A stretch of DNA of 8,571 bases from Asaia bogorensis (GTDB lineage Bacteria > Pseudomonadota > Alphaproteobacteria > Acetobacterales > Acetobacteraceae). The DNA is taken from the NCBI GenBank assembly GCA_945871455.1, contig CAMBXJ010000160.1, positions 1 to 8,571 of the forward strand. Reading direction: 5' to 3'. Each line of letters begins with the position of its first letter. Position 1 is the stretch's first letter. The position numbers were made by a program, and so were the translations under genes. Below, one piece after another: positions 1 through 7,601 of this stretch. Below the pieces are notes generated by a model. The model saw nothing but the letters and a program-made list of their open reading frames with translations, made no database searches and was not told where the DNA came from.

Positions 1-1247
1 GCCACCACCGGCAGGGCGCCATAGCGCAGCGCGCAAAGCTGGGTCAGGCCGCATGGCTCGAAGCGGGACGGGACCAGCAGGGCGTCGATCCCGGCCTGCA
101 TCTGATGCGCCAGTCCTTCGTCATAGCCGATCACGCAGCCGACCTGCCCGGGATGGGTGGCGGCGGCGGCGGCGGCGGTAAACCGGGCTTCCATCGCCGC
201 GTCTCCAGTGCCGAGCACGGCAAGCTGCACCCCGAGATCGAGGATGGGCGCGAGTTCGTCCAGCAGCAGATCGAGCCCCTTCTGCCAGGTCAGCCGACTG
301 ATGACCCCCAGCAGCAACGTGCCGGGCGCGCGGGTCAGGCCGAAGCGGTCCTGCACGTTCTGTTTGTTGACGGCGCGACGGGCGATGCGGCGGATGTCGA
401 AGGCCGCCGCGATCAGCGTGTCCGCGGCCGGATTCCAGACCTGATCGTCGATGCCGTTGAGGATGCCATTCAGCACACCGGACCTGGCGCGCAGCAGCCC
501 GTCGAGGCCCATGCCGCCATCCGGGGTGCGGATTTCGGTCGCATAGGTGGGGGACACGGTGGTGATGCGATCGGCCAAGGCCAGGCCGGCCTTCAGATAG
601 CTGATCGATCCATGGAACTCGACCCCGTCGATCGCCCAGGCGGTGGACGGCAGTCCCAGCAGACCCAGCAGGTCGGCCGGAAACAGGCCCTGGAAGGCCA
701 GATTGTGCACGGTCATGACGGTGCCGGGGCGTGGTCCGCCGCCGTAATGGAGCAGCGCCGGGACCAGGCCGGCCTGCCAGTCATGGGCATGCACGATGTC
801 GGGGACGAAGTCCGCCAAAGGGCCATTTGTCCTGGGGCCAGTCGTCCCCGCGCCAGTCATCCCCGCGCCAGTCGCCAGCACGACCGCCGCATGCGCCAAT
901 CCGGCGAAACGCACCGCGTTGTCGTACCAGTCCCGACCGTCCGGCCCGACATAGGGGTTCCCGGGGCGCTGGTACAAATGCGGGGCCTCCACCGCCACCA
1001 GTTCCAGCCCCGATGCTGTTCCTCGCAACAGCCGAGCGGGCCCGCCGAACAGGTCGGGGATGCGGTGTACGACCTCGGCGGTTGGCAATGCGGCCAGCAC
1101 GGACGGATAGCCGGGGACCAAAGTGACGGTCCGCACGCCTTCGGCCGCCAGGGCCAACGGCAGGGCGCCCGCGACGTCGGCCAGACCGCCGGTCTTGACC
1201 AGCGGAAAGACCTCGGAGGCGACGGCCAGGACCTGGATCGTGCTCAC
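1..1247 (-). CDS. glgA: Glycogen synthase GlgA (ADP-glucose type), C-terminus cut by window edge
   Basis: GlgA transfers glucose from ADP-glucose to the non-reducing end of alpha-1,4-glucan in the cytoplasm (GT5 family). About 415 residues are visible. Bacterial GlgA is usually near 480, so some 65 C-terminal residues lie beyond the left edge. Visible motifs are the N-terminal ADP-glucose loop [13 protein letters not shown] (residues 18-30), VHAHDWQAG (152-160), TVHNLAFQG (179-187), [10 protein letters not shown] (317-326, the conserved Arg and Lys), and [11 protein letters not shown] (394-404), where E397 corresponds to the catalytic Glu of the E. coli enzyme. The start is a GTG at 1247-1245 that overlaps the glgC stop as GTGA. 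No good Shine-Dalgarno precedes it, so translation is probably coupled to glgC. Oddities are a low-complexity insert at about residues 126-143, just before the conserved PDIVHAHDW segment, and a six-alanine run at 358-363. Confidence 0.97.
   Translation of the reverse strand, partial: MSTIQVLAVASEVFPLVKTGGLADVAGALPLALAAEGVRTVTLVPGYPSVLAALPTAEVVHRIPDLFGGPARLLRGTASGLELVAVEAPHLYQRPGNPYVGPDGRDWYDNAVRFAGLAHAAVVLATGAGMTGAGTTGPRTNGPLADFVPDIVHAHDWQAGLVPALLHYGGGPRPGTVMTVHNLAFQGLFPADLLGLLGLPSTAWAIDGVEFHGSISYLKAGLALADRITTVSPTYATEIRTPDGGMGLDGLLRARSGVLNGILNGIDDQVWNPAADTLIAAAFDIRRIARRAVNKQNVQDRFGLTRAPGTLLLGVISRLTWQKGLDLLLDELAPILDLGVQLAVLGTGDAAMEARFTAAAAAATHPGQVGCVIGYDEGLAHQMQAGIDALLVPSRFEPCGLTQLCALRYGALPVV
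161..178. repeat. Six-unit CGG/GCC trinucleotide run in glgA
   Basis: Six consecutive CGG triplets on the plus strand read as six GCC alanine codons in glgA (residues 358-363, between ARFT and THPGQ). The run lies in the C-terminal Rossmann domain, in the region between LAVLGTGD and the VGC strand, so it probably extends a helix or surface loop. Confidence 0.75.
823..876. repeat. 15-bp in-frame tandem repeat inside glgA
   Basis: Two 15-bp units, CCAGTCGTCCCCGCG (838-852) and CCAGTCATCCCCGCG (853-867), differ at one base. They are followed by a partial third unit (868-876) and preceded by a degenerate copy (823-837). In the glgA frame they encode a Gly/Thr-rich stretch of five-residue units ([15 protein letters not shown]). 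The unit length keeps the frame, so copy-number change would only lengthen or shorten a loop. E. coli GlgA has no such sequence here as far as I recall, which points to a lineage- or strain-specific expansion. Confidence 0.8.
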
Positions 1248-2500
1248 GCGGTCAGACGATCGATCATGGGCTGGGTGATCAGGCAGACGCCCTTGTCCGT
1301 GCGGGCGAAGCGGCGCGCGTCTTCCCCTGGGTCCTCGCCCACGACCAGTCCCGGGGGAATGCGGACGCCCTTTTCGACGATCACCCGGCTAAGGCGGGCG
1401 CCGCGGCCGATATCGGCGTTGGGTAGGATCACGCCGCCATCGATCCGGGCGTAGGAATGCACCCGGACATTGGTGAACAACAACGTGTTGCGCACGGTGC
1501 CGCCGGAGATGATGCAGCCGCCGGAAACGAGGGAGGAAATCGCCTCCCCCCGGCGGCCGTCGATGTCATGGACGAACTTGGCCGGTGGGGTGATCTCGGC
1601 ATAGGTCCAGATCGGCCAGTCGTGGTCGTACAGATCCAGCGCCGGCAACGCGCTGGTCAGGTCGATATTGGCATCGAAATAAGCGTCCACAGTGCCGACA
1701 TCGCGCCAGTAGTCCTCTTTCTCGTAGCCGGAGCGACGGCAGGAGCGTTCCAGCGGATGTGCCACGGCCTTGCCGTTCCGTACCAAATAAGGAATGATGT
1801 CCTTGCCGAAATCGCGACTGGATTCTGGATCGGCGGCATCGCGCCGCAACTGCTCGATCAGGAATTTGGTGGAAAACACGTAGATGCCCATCGATGCCAG
1901 CGACATGTCGGGCCGGTCGTGCATGGCGGGCGGATCGGCGGGCTTTTCCACGAACGACGTGATGCGGTCGTTGGCATCGACATCCATCACGCCGAAGCCG
2001 CTGGCTTCATGGCGCGGCACGACGATGCAGCCCACCGTCACGTCCGCGCCCTGGTCGACATGCTGGGCCAGCATCGGCCCGTAATCCATCTTGTAGATAT
2101 GATCGCCGGCCAGGATCACGATCAGGCTGGGTGCATATCCCTCGATGATGTCGATGTTCTGGAACACCGCGTCGGCGGTGCCGGCATACCATTCGCCGCC
2201 GGAGCGTTGAGACGCGGGCAGGATGTCGAAGCCTTCGTTGCGTTCCTGGCGGAAGAAGTTCCAGCCACGGTTCAGGTGGCGGATCAGGCTGTGTGCCTTG
2301 TACTGGGTGGCGACGCCGATCCGCCTGATCCCGGAATTCACCGCGTTGGACAGGGCAAAGTCGATGATCCGGCTCTTGCCGCCGAAATACACGGCGGGCT
2401 TGGCACGCACATCCGTCAACTCCCGCAGGCGGGACCCGCGGCCGCCGGCCAGCACATACGCCATGGTGGTCCGGGCGAGCGCGGTGATGGGTGGTGGCAT
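1244..2500 (-). CDS. glgC: Glucose-1-phosphate adenylyltransferase GlgC (ADP-glucose pyrophosphorylase)
   Basis: GlgC converts ATP and glucose-1-phosphate to ADP-glucose and pyrophosphate, the committed and normally allosteric step of bacterial glycogen synthesis. The 418-residue product has the usual family length. The N-terminal nucleotidyltransferase domain shows [14 protein letters not shown] (16-29), RAKPAV (32-37), GTADAV (107-112), [10 protein letters not shown] (131-140, with catalytic-type D133), FVEKP (183-187, with the sugar-phosphate Lys at 186) and [11 protein letters not shown] (264-274). A left-handed beta-helix domain with hexapeptide-like turns follows from about residue 320. 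I chose the ATG at 2500 because AGGAA lies 7 nt upstream and the AYVLAGG motif starts soon after. An in-frame ATG at 2545 lies inside the inserted element and has no such support. The stop overlaps the glgA start by 4 nt. Effector specificity cannot be read from the sequence; characterised alphaproteobacterial enzymes respond to fructose-6-phosphate and pyruvate. Confidence 0.97.
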   Translation of the reverse strand: MPPPITALARTTMAYVLAGGRGSRLRELTDVRAKPAVYFGGKSRIIDFALSNAVNSGIRRIGVATQYKAHSLIRHLNRGWNFFRQERNEGFDILPASQRSGGEWYAGTADAVFQNIDIIEGYAPSLIVILAGDHIYKMDYGPMLAQHVDQGADVTVGCIVVPRHEASGFGVMDVDANDRITSFVEKPADPPAMHDRPDMSLASMGIYVFSTKFLIEQLRRDAADPESSRDFGKDIIPYLVRNGKAVAHPLERSCRRSGYEKEDYWRDVGTVDAYFDANIDLTSALPALDLYDHDWPIWTYAEITPPAKFVHDIDGRRGEAISSLVSGGCIISGGTVRNTLLFTNVRVHSYARIDGGVILPNADIGRGARLSRVIVEKGVRIPPGLVVGEDPGEDARRFARTDKGVCLITQPMIDRLTA

Positions 2501-2507
2501 GGTGCGG

Positions 2508-2512
2508 TTCCT
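2508..2512 (-). promoter_or_regulatory. Ribosome binding site that decides the glgC start
   Basis: AGGAA on the minus strand ends 7 nt before the ATG at 2500. It lies between the right-to-left end of the inserted element (2521) and glgC, so the insertion spared the translation signal. It also argues against the upstream in-frame ATG at 2545. Confidence 0.7.
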
Positions 2513-2520
2513 GTGCCTGA

Positions 2521-2681
2521 GTGTCTGTCCGGAAACATAATGCATCTTTTCAGCGGGCTGCCATGGGCGTCTGGTGCGTTACGGGCCCTCATCGATGGCC
2601 CCGCATCGCTTTCGGGCCCACGCCTGCCAGCCGCCTCATGGTAGCCCGCTGAAAAGGCACACTGTGTTTCCGGACAGATAC
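2521..2681. mobile_element. 161-bp MITE-like near-palindromic element between glgB and glgC
   Basis: The outer 45 bp of each side (2521-2565 and 2637-2681) form inverted repeats matching at 38 of 45 positions, beginning GTGTCTGTCCGGAAACA on the left and GTATCTGTCCGGAAACA on the right arm read inward. Inner segments pair further: GGCGTCTGG with GGCGGCTGG, GGGCCC on both sides, and CGATG with CATCG at the centre. Almost the whole element could therefore fold into one hairpin. TGA at 2518-2520 and 2682-2684 directly flanks the symmetric ends and is a plausible 3-bp target duplication; CTGA is also possible if the right end is 2680. There is no room for a transposase, so it would need one in trans. 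The TNA-type duplication and the terminal sequence suggest the IS5 family, IS1031-like group, which is an inference. It sits 8 nt beyond the glgB stop. Confidence 0.8.
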
Positions 2682-2689
2682 TGAACGGT

Positions 2690-4990
2690 TTACGCGGGTT
2701 CAAACACAAAATAGACGGCGGCGAGCGGCGGCACCATGACCGCGACCGAGGCGGGAAATCCGTGCGATGGGATCGGTTCGGCCCACACCCCGCCCAGATT
2801 GCCGAGACCGCCGCCGCCGTAATCCGCGCTGTCGGTGTTGAGGATTTCGCGCCAATGCCCTGGCTCGGGCAGGCCGATCCGATAGGATGGGCGCGGCACC
2901 GGGGTGAAATTGACGATGATGGCAACCGGCGGCGCATTGGGGGTCAGACGCAGCCAGGCGAACACCGACTGGTCGCGGTCATTGGCAACGATCCAGCGGA
3001 AGCCCTCGGCTTCGCAATCGCGGGCATGCAGGGCTGGTTGCGTGCGGTACGACCGGTTCAGGTCGCGGATCAGGTCGCGGATGCCGCGATGGTGCATCAT
3101 GTGCGGGCCGTGGTCCAGCAAGTGCCAGTCGAGGCTGGCATCCTCGTTCCATTCGTTCAACTGGCCGAATTCCTGGCCCATGAACAACAGCTTCTTGCCG
3201 GGCTGCGCCCACATGAAAGCGTAATAGGCCCGCAAATTGGCGAATTTCTGCCAGGGGTCGCCCGGCATGCGGCCGAGAATGGTATGCTTGCCGTGCACGA
3301 CCTCGTCATGCGACAGCGGCAGCACGAAATTTTCCGAAAATGCGTAGACGAGGCCGAACGTCATCTTGTTGTGGTGCCAGCGCCGATGCACCGGGTCCAG
3401 CGCCATGTAGTCCAAGGTGTCGTTCATCCACCCCATGTTCCATTTGAAACCGAATCCCAGGCCGCCCTGGTCCACACTGTGGGAGACGCCGCGCCAGGCG
3501 GTGGATTCCTCGGCGATGGTCAAGGTGCCGGGATGGGCGGTGGCGACGACATCATTGAAACGTTTCAGGAAGGCGACGGCGTCGCGATTGTCGTTGGACC
3601 CGTCCGGATTGGCGGTCCAGCCGCCAGGGCCGCGCGAGTAGTCCAGATACAGCATGGACGCGACGGCATCGACCCGCAGCGCGTCGATGCGGAACCGGTC
3701 CAGCCAGTAAAGCGCCGAGGCGATCAGGAAATTCGCGACCTCCGGCCGACCGAAATCGTAGATCGCGGTGTTCCAGTCGGGGTGGAAGCCGCGCTGGGGG
3801 TCGGCGTGCTCGTAAAGCGGCGCGCCGTCGAAATGCGCCAGCCCGTGCTGATCGGTCGGGAAATGCGCCGGCACCCAGTCCAGGATGATGCCGAGGCCGG
3901 CTGCATGCGCGCGGTCGACGAAACGGGCGAAGCCGGCGGGATCGCCAAAGCGTGCGGTGGGGGCGAACAGGCCGATCGGCTGATAGCCCCAGGAGGCATC
4001 CAACGGGTGTTCGGTGACCGGCAACAGTTCCAGATGGGTGAAGCCGAGATCGGCCGCGTACGGGATCAGGCTGTCGGCGAGTTCGTCATAGGTCGGGAAG
4101 CGTCCGTCCGGGCCTCGGCGCCAGGAGCCCAGATGCACTTCATAGGCGGACATCGCCGCGCGCCGCGGATCGGCGGGGCGGGGCGGGGCGGCCGCGAAGG
4201 GAAACGGGGCGGCGGAGGCGACGACCGAGGCGGTGGACGGGCGCATCTCGGCCGCGAACCCGAACGGATCGGCCTTCAGGGGCTGGATCGCGCCGTCCCG
4301 GGCGAGGATTTCGTATTTGTAGACGGTGCCGGTCGAAAGCCCGGGAAGGAAGATTTCCCAGATGCCGCTATCAACCCGCTTCCGCATCGGATGGCGGCGG
4401 CCATCCCACTGGTTGAAGTCCCCGACGATGGACACGCGAGTGGCGTTCGGTGCCCAGACCGCGAAATGCACGCCGTCCACGCCTTCGTGGTGGCGGGTGT
4501 GAGCGCCCAGATGGTCGTAGAGGCGCCGGTGTGTGCCCTCCACCAGCAGGTGGTCGTCCAGCGGTCCCAACAGAGGCGGGAAAGCATAGGGGTCGTGGAA
4601 TTCCCAGGTGGAGGCGGCGTTTTCGGCGCGCAGGCGGTAGGATGTCGGTGTTGGTGTTGGTGTTGGGATGGGCGACGTGCCCTCGGGCGCGGGTTCAGGC
4701 AGATGAAGCTCAAAGAATCCCGCATCGTGGCGGCGCTCGAAGGGCAGGGGAGGCAGCCCCCGATCCCGCATCAGGATCAGACGATCGGCATCCGGCACGA
4801 AGGCGCGCACCACCGTGCCGCCTCCGGGCGCCGAATGCGGACCCAGGATCGCGAACGGGTCGGCGTGGCGAGCGGTGACGATCGCCTCGATGGCGCCGGT
4901 TGCCTCGGAGGCGACGTTTGCATCGGCGGCGACGTTCGCCTCGGCGGCGACGATCGCCTTGATGTCGGTGGCCGCCACCCGGCCCGCCAT
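2690..4990 (-). CDS. glgB: 1,4-alpha-glucan branching enzyme GlgB (GH13)
   Basis: GlgB cuts an alpha-1,4 chain and re-attaches it through an alpha-1,6 bond, making the branches of glycogen. The product is 766 residues, somewhat longer than E. coli GlgB. Domains in order are an N1 module starting near HADPFAILG (42-50), a CBM48 module around HFAVWAPNATRVSIVGDFNQW (175-195), the GH13 barrel (about 285-660) and a C-terminal beta domain. Catalytic residues are visible as D441 in RVDAVASM, E494 in AEEST and D562 in SHDEVVHGK. I chose the ATG at 4990 because GGGAGG (5006-5001) lies 10 nt upstream inside the end of glgP, and only 5 nt separate this ATG from the glgP stop. Longer in-frame starts would lie inside glgP. 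Residues 9-38 are five degenerate hexapeptides and residues 109-116 are a Pro-Thr repeat, both apparent expansions relative to typical family members. Confidence 0.97.
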   Translation of the reverse strand: MAGRVAATDIKAIVAAEANVAADANVASEATGAIEAIVTARHADPFAILGPHSAPGGGTVVRAFVPDADRLILMRDRGLPPLPFERRHDAGFFELHLPEPAPEGTSPIPTPTPTPTSYRLRAENAASTWEFHDPYAFPPLLGPLDDHLLVEGTHRRLYDHLGAHTRHHEGVDGVHFAVWAPNATRVSIVGDFNQWDGRRHPMRKRVDSGIWEIFLPGLSTGTVYKYEILARDGAIQPLKADPFGFAAEMRPSTASVVASAAPFPFAAAPPRPADPRRAAMSAYEVHLGSWRRGPDGRFPTYDELADSLIPYAADLGFTHLELLPVTEHPLDASWGYQPIGLFAPTARFGDPAGFARFVDRAHAAGLGIILDWVPAHFPTDQHGLAHFDGAPLYEHADPQRGFHPDWNTAIYDFGRPEVANFLIASALYWLDRFRIDALRVDAVASMLYLDYSRGPGGWTANPDGSNDNRDAVAFLKRFNDVVATAHPGTLTIAEESTAWRGVSHSVDQGGLGFGFKWNMGWMNDTLDYMALDPVHRRWHHNKMTFGLVYAFSENFVLPLSHDEVVHGKHTILGRMPGDPWQKFANLRAYYAFMWAQPGKKLLFMGQEFGQLNEWNEDASLDWHLLDHGPHMMHHRGIRDLIRDLNRSYRTQPALHARDCEAEGFRWIVANDRDQSVFAWLRLTPNAPPVAIIVNFTPVPRPSYRIGLPEPGHWREILNTDSADYGGGGLGNLGGVWAEPIPSHGFPASVAVMVPPLAAVYFVFEPA
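4643..4666. repeat. Four 6-bp units encoding (Pro-Thr)4 in glgB
   Basis: One TGTCGG and three TGTTGG units in a row on the plus strand encode PTPTPTPT (residues 109-116 of GlgB) on the minus strand. The repeat sits in a loop of the N1 domain between the strands ending FFELHLPEP and SYRLRAENA. Hexamer changes keep the frame, so loop length could vary between strains. Confidence 0.75.
4877..4966. repeat. Five 18-bp tandem units at the 5' end of glgB
   Basis: Units start at 4877, 4895, 4913, 4931 and 4949, each 18 bp and mostly beginning GACGWTCGCC on the plus strand. In the glgB frame they encode the hexapeptides DIKAIV, AAEANV, AADANV, ASEATG and AIEAIV (residues 9-38), a degenerate A-x-E/D-A-x-V pattern. 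The last unit aligns with the native N-terminal helix that precedes HADPF in branching enzymes, so the array probably arose by duplicating that helix segment. The middle three units are the most alike. Confidence 0.8.
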
Positions 4991-4995
4991 GCCCG

Positions 4996-7482
4996 TCAGT
5001 CCTCCCGCCAGACCGGAACACGCCACACCTGCTCGGCATAGTCTCGGATCGCGCGGTCGGAGGAAAACCAGCCCATGCCGGCCGTGTTCATGATGGCCGA
5101 ACGCCACCAAGCATCGGGCCGGCGCCACAACGCCCCGGCATCGCGCTGGGCACGGTAGTAGGAATCGAAATCCGCGCAGACCATGAAGTAGTCATGGTGG
5201 CGCAAACCATCCACCAATCCGGCGTAACGGTCCCGCTCATCCGGCGAGAAGACCCCCCCGCCGATCGCCTCCAACACCTCCTGCAGGGCTGGGCATGCGG
5301 CGATGGCGGCGGTGGAGTCGATCCCGCGCGACCGGCTGGCTTCCACTTCGGCGGCGGTCAGGCCGCAGATGAACATGTTGTCGGCGCCGACATGGTCGCG
5401 CATTTCGATATTCGCGCCATCCAGGGTGCCGATGGTCAATGCCCCGTTCAGCGCGAGCTTCATGTTGCCGGTGCCGGAGGCTTCCATCCCGGCGGTGGAA
5501 ATCTGTTCCGACAAATCGCTGGCCGGAATGATCGCCTCCGCCAGGCTGACCGAGTAGTTGGGCAGGAAGACCAGACTGAGCCGATCCCGCACGACGGGAT
5601 CGCTGTTGATGACCCGGGCGACGTCGTGCGCCAGCTTGATGATGAGCTTCGCCTGGTGGTAGCTGGCGGCGGCCTTGCCGGCGAACAGTTTCACGCGCGG
5701 CACCCAGTCATAGGTCGGATGCGTGCGGATCGCGTTGTAAAGCGCCACGGTTTCCAGAATATTCAGCAGTTGCCGCTTGTATTCGTGGATGCGTTTGATG
5801 TGTACGTCGAACAACGCACTGGGATCGACCCGGATATGGGTCTCCCGGCGGATCAGCGCCGCCAGGTCGGTCTTGTTGGCCAGGCGCGCGGCCGCGAAGC
5901 GTTCCTGAAACGACTTGTCGGACGCGAGCGCGCGCAGATCGGTCAGTGTGTCTTCCCGGTCCAGCACGCGCGGACCCACCGCATCGACCAGCAGCGCGGT
6001 CAGCCTGGGGTTCGCTTCATGCAGCCAGCGCCGGAAGGCGATGCCATTGGTAACGGCGAGGATCTGATTGGGCCGCAGCCCGTGCAGGTCGCGGAACACG
6101 GTTTCGCGCATCAGATCGGTATGCAACGCCGACACCCCGTTCACCCGATGCGAGCCCAGGAAGGCCAGATGGCTCATGCGCACGCGCCGGCCGCGCTGTT
6201 CGTCGATGATCGACACGCGCGACATCAGCCCGTCATCGCCGGGATACCTGGCATGCACGTCCGCCAGATGCCTGGCGTTGATCATGTAGATGATCTGCAT
6301 ATGCCGGGGCAGCAGCCGCTCCATCAACGGCACCGGCCAGGTTTCCAGGGCTTCCGGCAGCAGCGTGTGGTTGGTGTAGGAGAACGTGGCCTGGGTCATG
6401 CGCCAGGCATCCGCCCAGGGCACGTGGTACAGATCCACCAGAATCCGCATCAACTCCGCCACCGCGATCGCCGGATGGGTGTCGTTCAACTGGATCGCGG
6501 TCTTTTCCGGAATGGAGAAAATGTCGCCGAACGCCTTGATATGGCGGCGCACCAGGTCCTGCAGCGAGGCGGATGCGAAGAAATACTCCTGACGCAGACG
6601 CAATTCCTCGCCGGCGGGTGTGGCGTCGGACGGATACAGCACCTTGGAGATCGCCTCGGCCCGCACCCGTGATGCCAACGCGCCGGCGTGATCGCCGTGG
6701 TTGAACACGTCCAGCCGCATCGGGTCCACCGGGCGCGCCGACCACAGGCGCAACGTATTGACCCGACGCCCGCGCCAGCCGACCGAGGGGGTGTCGTAGG
6801 CGACCGCCTCCACCGTTTCGGCCGGATGCCAAGTGTGGTGATCGGTGTCGCCGTCGCCGCGCATGGTCTCGACCGTGCCGCCGAAGCCGATGTCGCACTG
6901 GACTTCCGGGCGTTCGAATTCCCACGGATTGCCGAAGGACAGCCATTCTTCCGGGTATTCTTCCTGCCAGCCGTTCTTGATGACCTGGCGGAACAGCCCG
7001 TGGTCGTAGCGGATGCCGTAGCCATGCGCGGGAATGCCCAGGGTCGCCATGCTTTCCATGAAGCAGGCCGCCAGGCGGCCCAGACCGCCATTGCCCAGGG
7101 CCGCGTCGGGTTCCAGCGCGCGCAGGCGATCCAGATCGACGTCCAGCCCGTCCAGCGCCTGCCGGACCGCGTCCATGATGCCCAGGTTGTTCAGATTGTC
7201 GAACAGCAGTCGCCCGATCAGGAATTCCAGCGACAGGTAATAGACCCGCTTTTCGCCCTGCTGATAGGCGGCGTCGATACTGGCCAGCCACCGATCCACC
7301 GCCAGGTCCCGCACCGCGATGGCGGTGGCGAGCAACCAATCCCGCTCGGTCGCGATCGAGCGGCGCTTGCCGACATGTGACGTCAGCTTGGTCAGGATGG
7401 CCGCACGCAGCGCTTCCGGCGTGCGGGACGCCATGTCCGGCGGAGGAATGATCATGCCGCGTGGGGTGGAAATGTCGTCCAA
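4996..7482 (-). CDS. glgP: Glycogen/starch/alpha-glucan phosphorylase GlgP
   Basis: GlgP uses inorganic phosphate to release glucose-1-phosphate from the non-reducing ends of glycogen, with pyridoxal phosphate as cofactor (GT35). The 828-residue product has full family length. Visible motifs are YYLSLEFLIGR (81-91), the GNGGLGRLAACFMES block (130-144), QLNDTHPAIAVAELMR (331-346), HIKRIHEYKRQLLN (561-574) and EASGTGNMKLALNG (667-680), where K675 is the PLP Schiff-base lysine. The start is a TTG at 7482-7480, chosen because AAGGAAGG (7499-7492) lies 9 nt upstream. The next in-frame ATG (7455, residue 10) has no clear ribosome site. It is the first gene of the operon, 5 nt before glgB. A divergent promoter region lies upstream. 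No signal peptide or membrane segment is seen, as expected for a cytosolic enzyme. Confidence 0.97.
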   Translation of the reverse strand: MDDISTPRGMIIPPPDMASRTPEALRAAILTKLTSHVGKRRSIATERDWLLATAIAVRDLAVDRWLASIDAAYQQGEKRVYYLSLEFLIGRLLFDNLNNLGIMDAVRQALDGLDVDLDRLRALEPDAALGNGGLGRLAACFMESMATLGIPAHGYGIRYDHGLFRQVIKNGWQEEYPEEWLSFGNPWEFERPEVQCDIGFGGTVETMRGDGDTDHHTWHPAETVEAVAYDTPSVGWRGRRVNTLRLWSARPVDPMRLDVFNHGDHAGALASRVRAEAISKVLYPSDATPAGEELRLRQEYFFASASLQDLVRRHIKAFGDIFSIPEKTAIQLNDTHPAIAVAELMRILVDLYHVPWADAWRMTQATFSYTNHTLLPEALETWPVPLMERLLPRHMQIIYMINARHLADVHARYPGDDGLMSRVSIIDEQRGRRVRMSHLAFLGSHRVNGVSALHTDLMRETVFRDLHGLRPNQILAVTNGIAFRRWLHEANPRLTALLVDAVGPRVLDREDTLTDLRALASDKSFQERFAAARLANKTDLAALIRRETHIRVDPSALFDVHIKRIHEYKRQLLNILETVALYNAIRTHPTYDWVPRVKLFAGKAAASYHQAKLIIKLAHDVARVINSDPVVRDRLSLVFLPNYSVSLAEAIIPASDLSEQISTAGMEASGTGNMKLALNGALTIGTLDGANIEMRDHVGADNMFICGLTAAEVEASRSRGIDSTAAIAACPALQEVLEAIGGGVFSPDERDRYAGLVDGLRHHDYFMVCADFDSYYRAQRDAGALWRRPDAWWRSAIMNTAGMGWFSSDRAIRDYAEQVWRVPVWRED

Positions 7483-7491
7483 CCTGGTTCG

Positions 7492-7499
7492 CCTTCCTT
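7492..7499 (-). promoter_or_regulatory. Strong Shine-Dalgarno supporting a TTG start for glgP
   Basis: AAGGAAGG on the minus strand ends 9 nt before TTG at 7482. A strong ribosome site combined with a weak start codon would lower initiation of the first gene, glgP, but this effect is inferred. Confidence 0.65.
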
Positions 7500-7601
7500 G
7501 CGCGATGGTCGGCGCGATGGCGCCAGCCGAGAGTGTTGCGATCCGATGTCACCGTTTCGGGACATGATACAGTGCGGGCCGAGGCGCGTGTCCGGGAAAA
7601 T

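Noticed and set aside
105..1454. Long plus-strand ORF opposite glgA and glgC
   Set aside because: Shadow of the minus-strand genes in GC-rich DNA. Its product is low-complexity with many Gln, Gly and Arg and has no family motif, while the opposite strand encodes clear GlgA and GlgC.
2501..2545. Upstream ATG (2545) as the glgC start
   Set aside because: It lies inside the inserted element's terminal repeat, adds 15 residues not expected in the family, and the AGGAA site points to the ATG at 2500.
1457..2644. Plus-strand ORF opposite glgC, reaching into the inserted element
   Set aside because: Same shadow effect. It has no recognisable domain, and it ends in the palindromic element.
2762..5041. 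759-residue plus-strand ORF opposite glgB
   Set aside because: The minus strand carries all GlgB catalytic motifs. The plus product is a Gly/Val/Arg-rich shadow without domains.
4991..5128. Longer N-terminus for GlgB starting inside glgP
   Set aside because: It would overlap glgP by over 130 bp, and the extra residues are out-of-frame GlgP coding. The ATG at 4990 has a ribosome site.
5252..5258. Seven-C run in glgP as a possible phase-variation tract
   Set aside because: The frame is intact, the run encodes an ordinary GGGV stretch, and such short runs are common in GC-rich genomes.
5194..6672. Plus-strand ORF opposite glgP
   Set aside because: Shadow of GlgP; no motif and compositionally biased.
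7452..7565. Short minus-strand leader ORF (37 residues from the ATG at 7565) whose stop overlaps the ATG at glgP residue 10
   Set aside because: No Shine-Dalgarno before it, Arg/Ser/Pro-rich shadow composition, and the strong ribosome site within it points to the TTG start of glgP instead.
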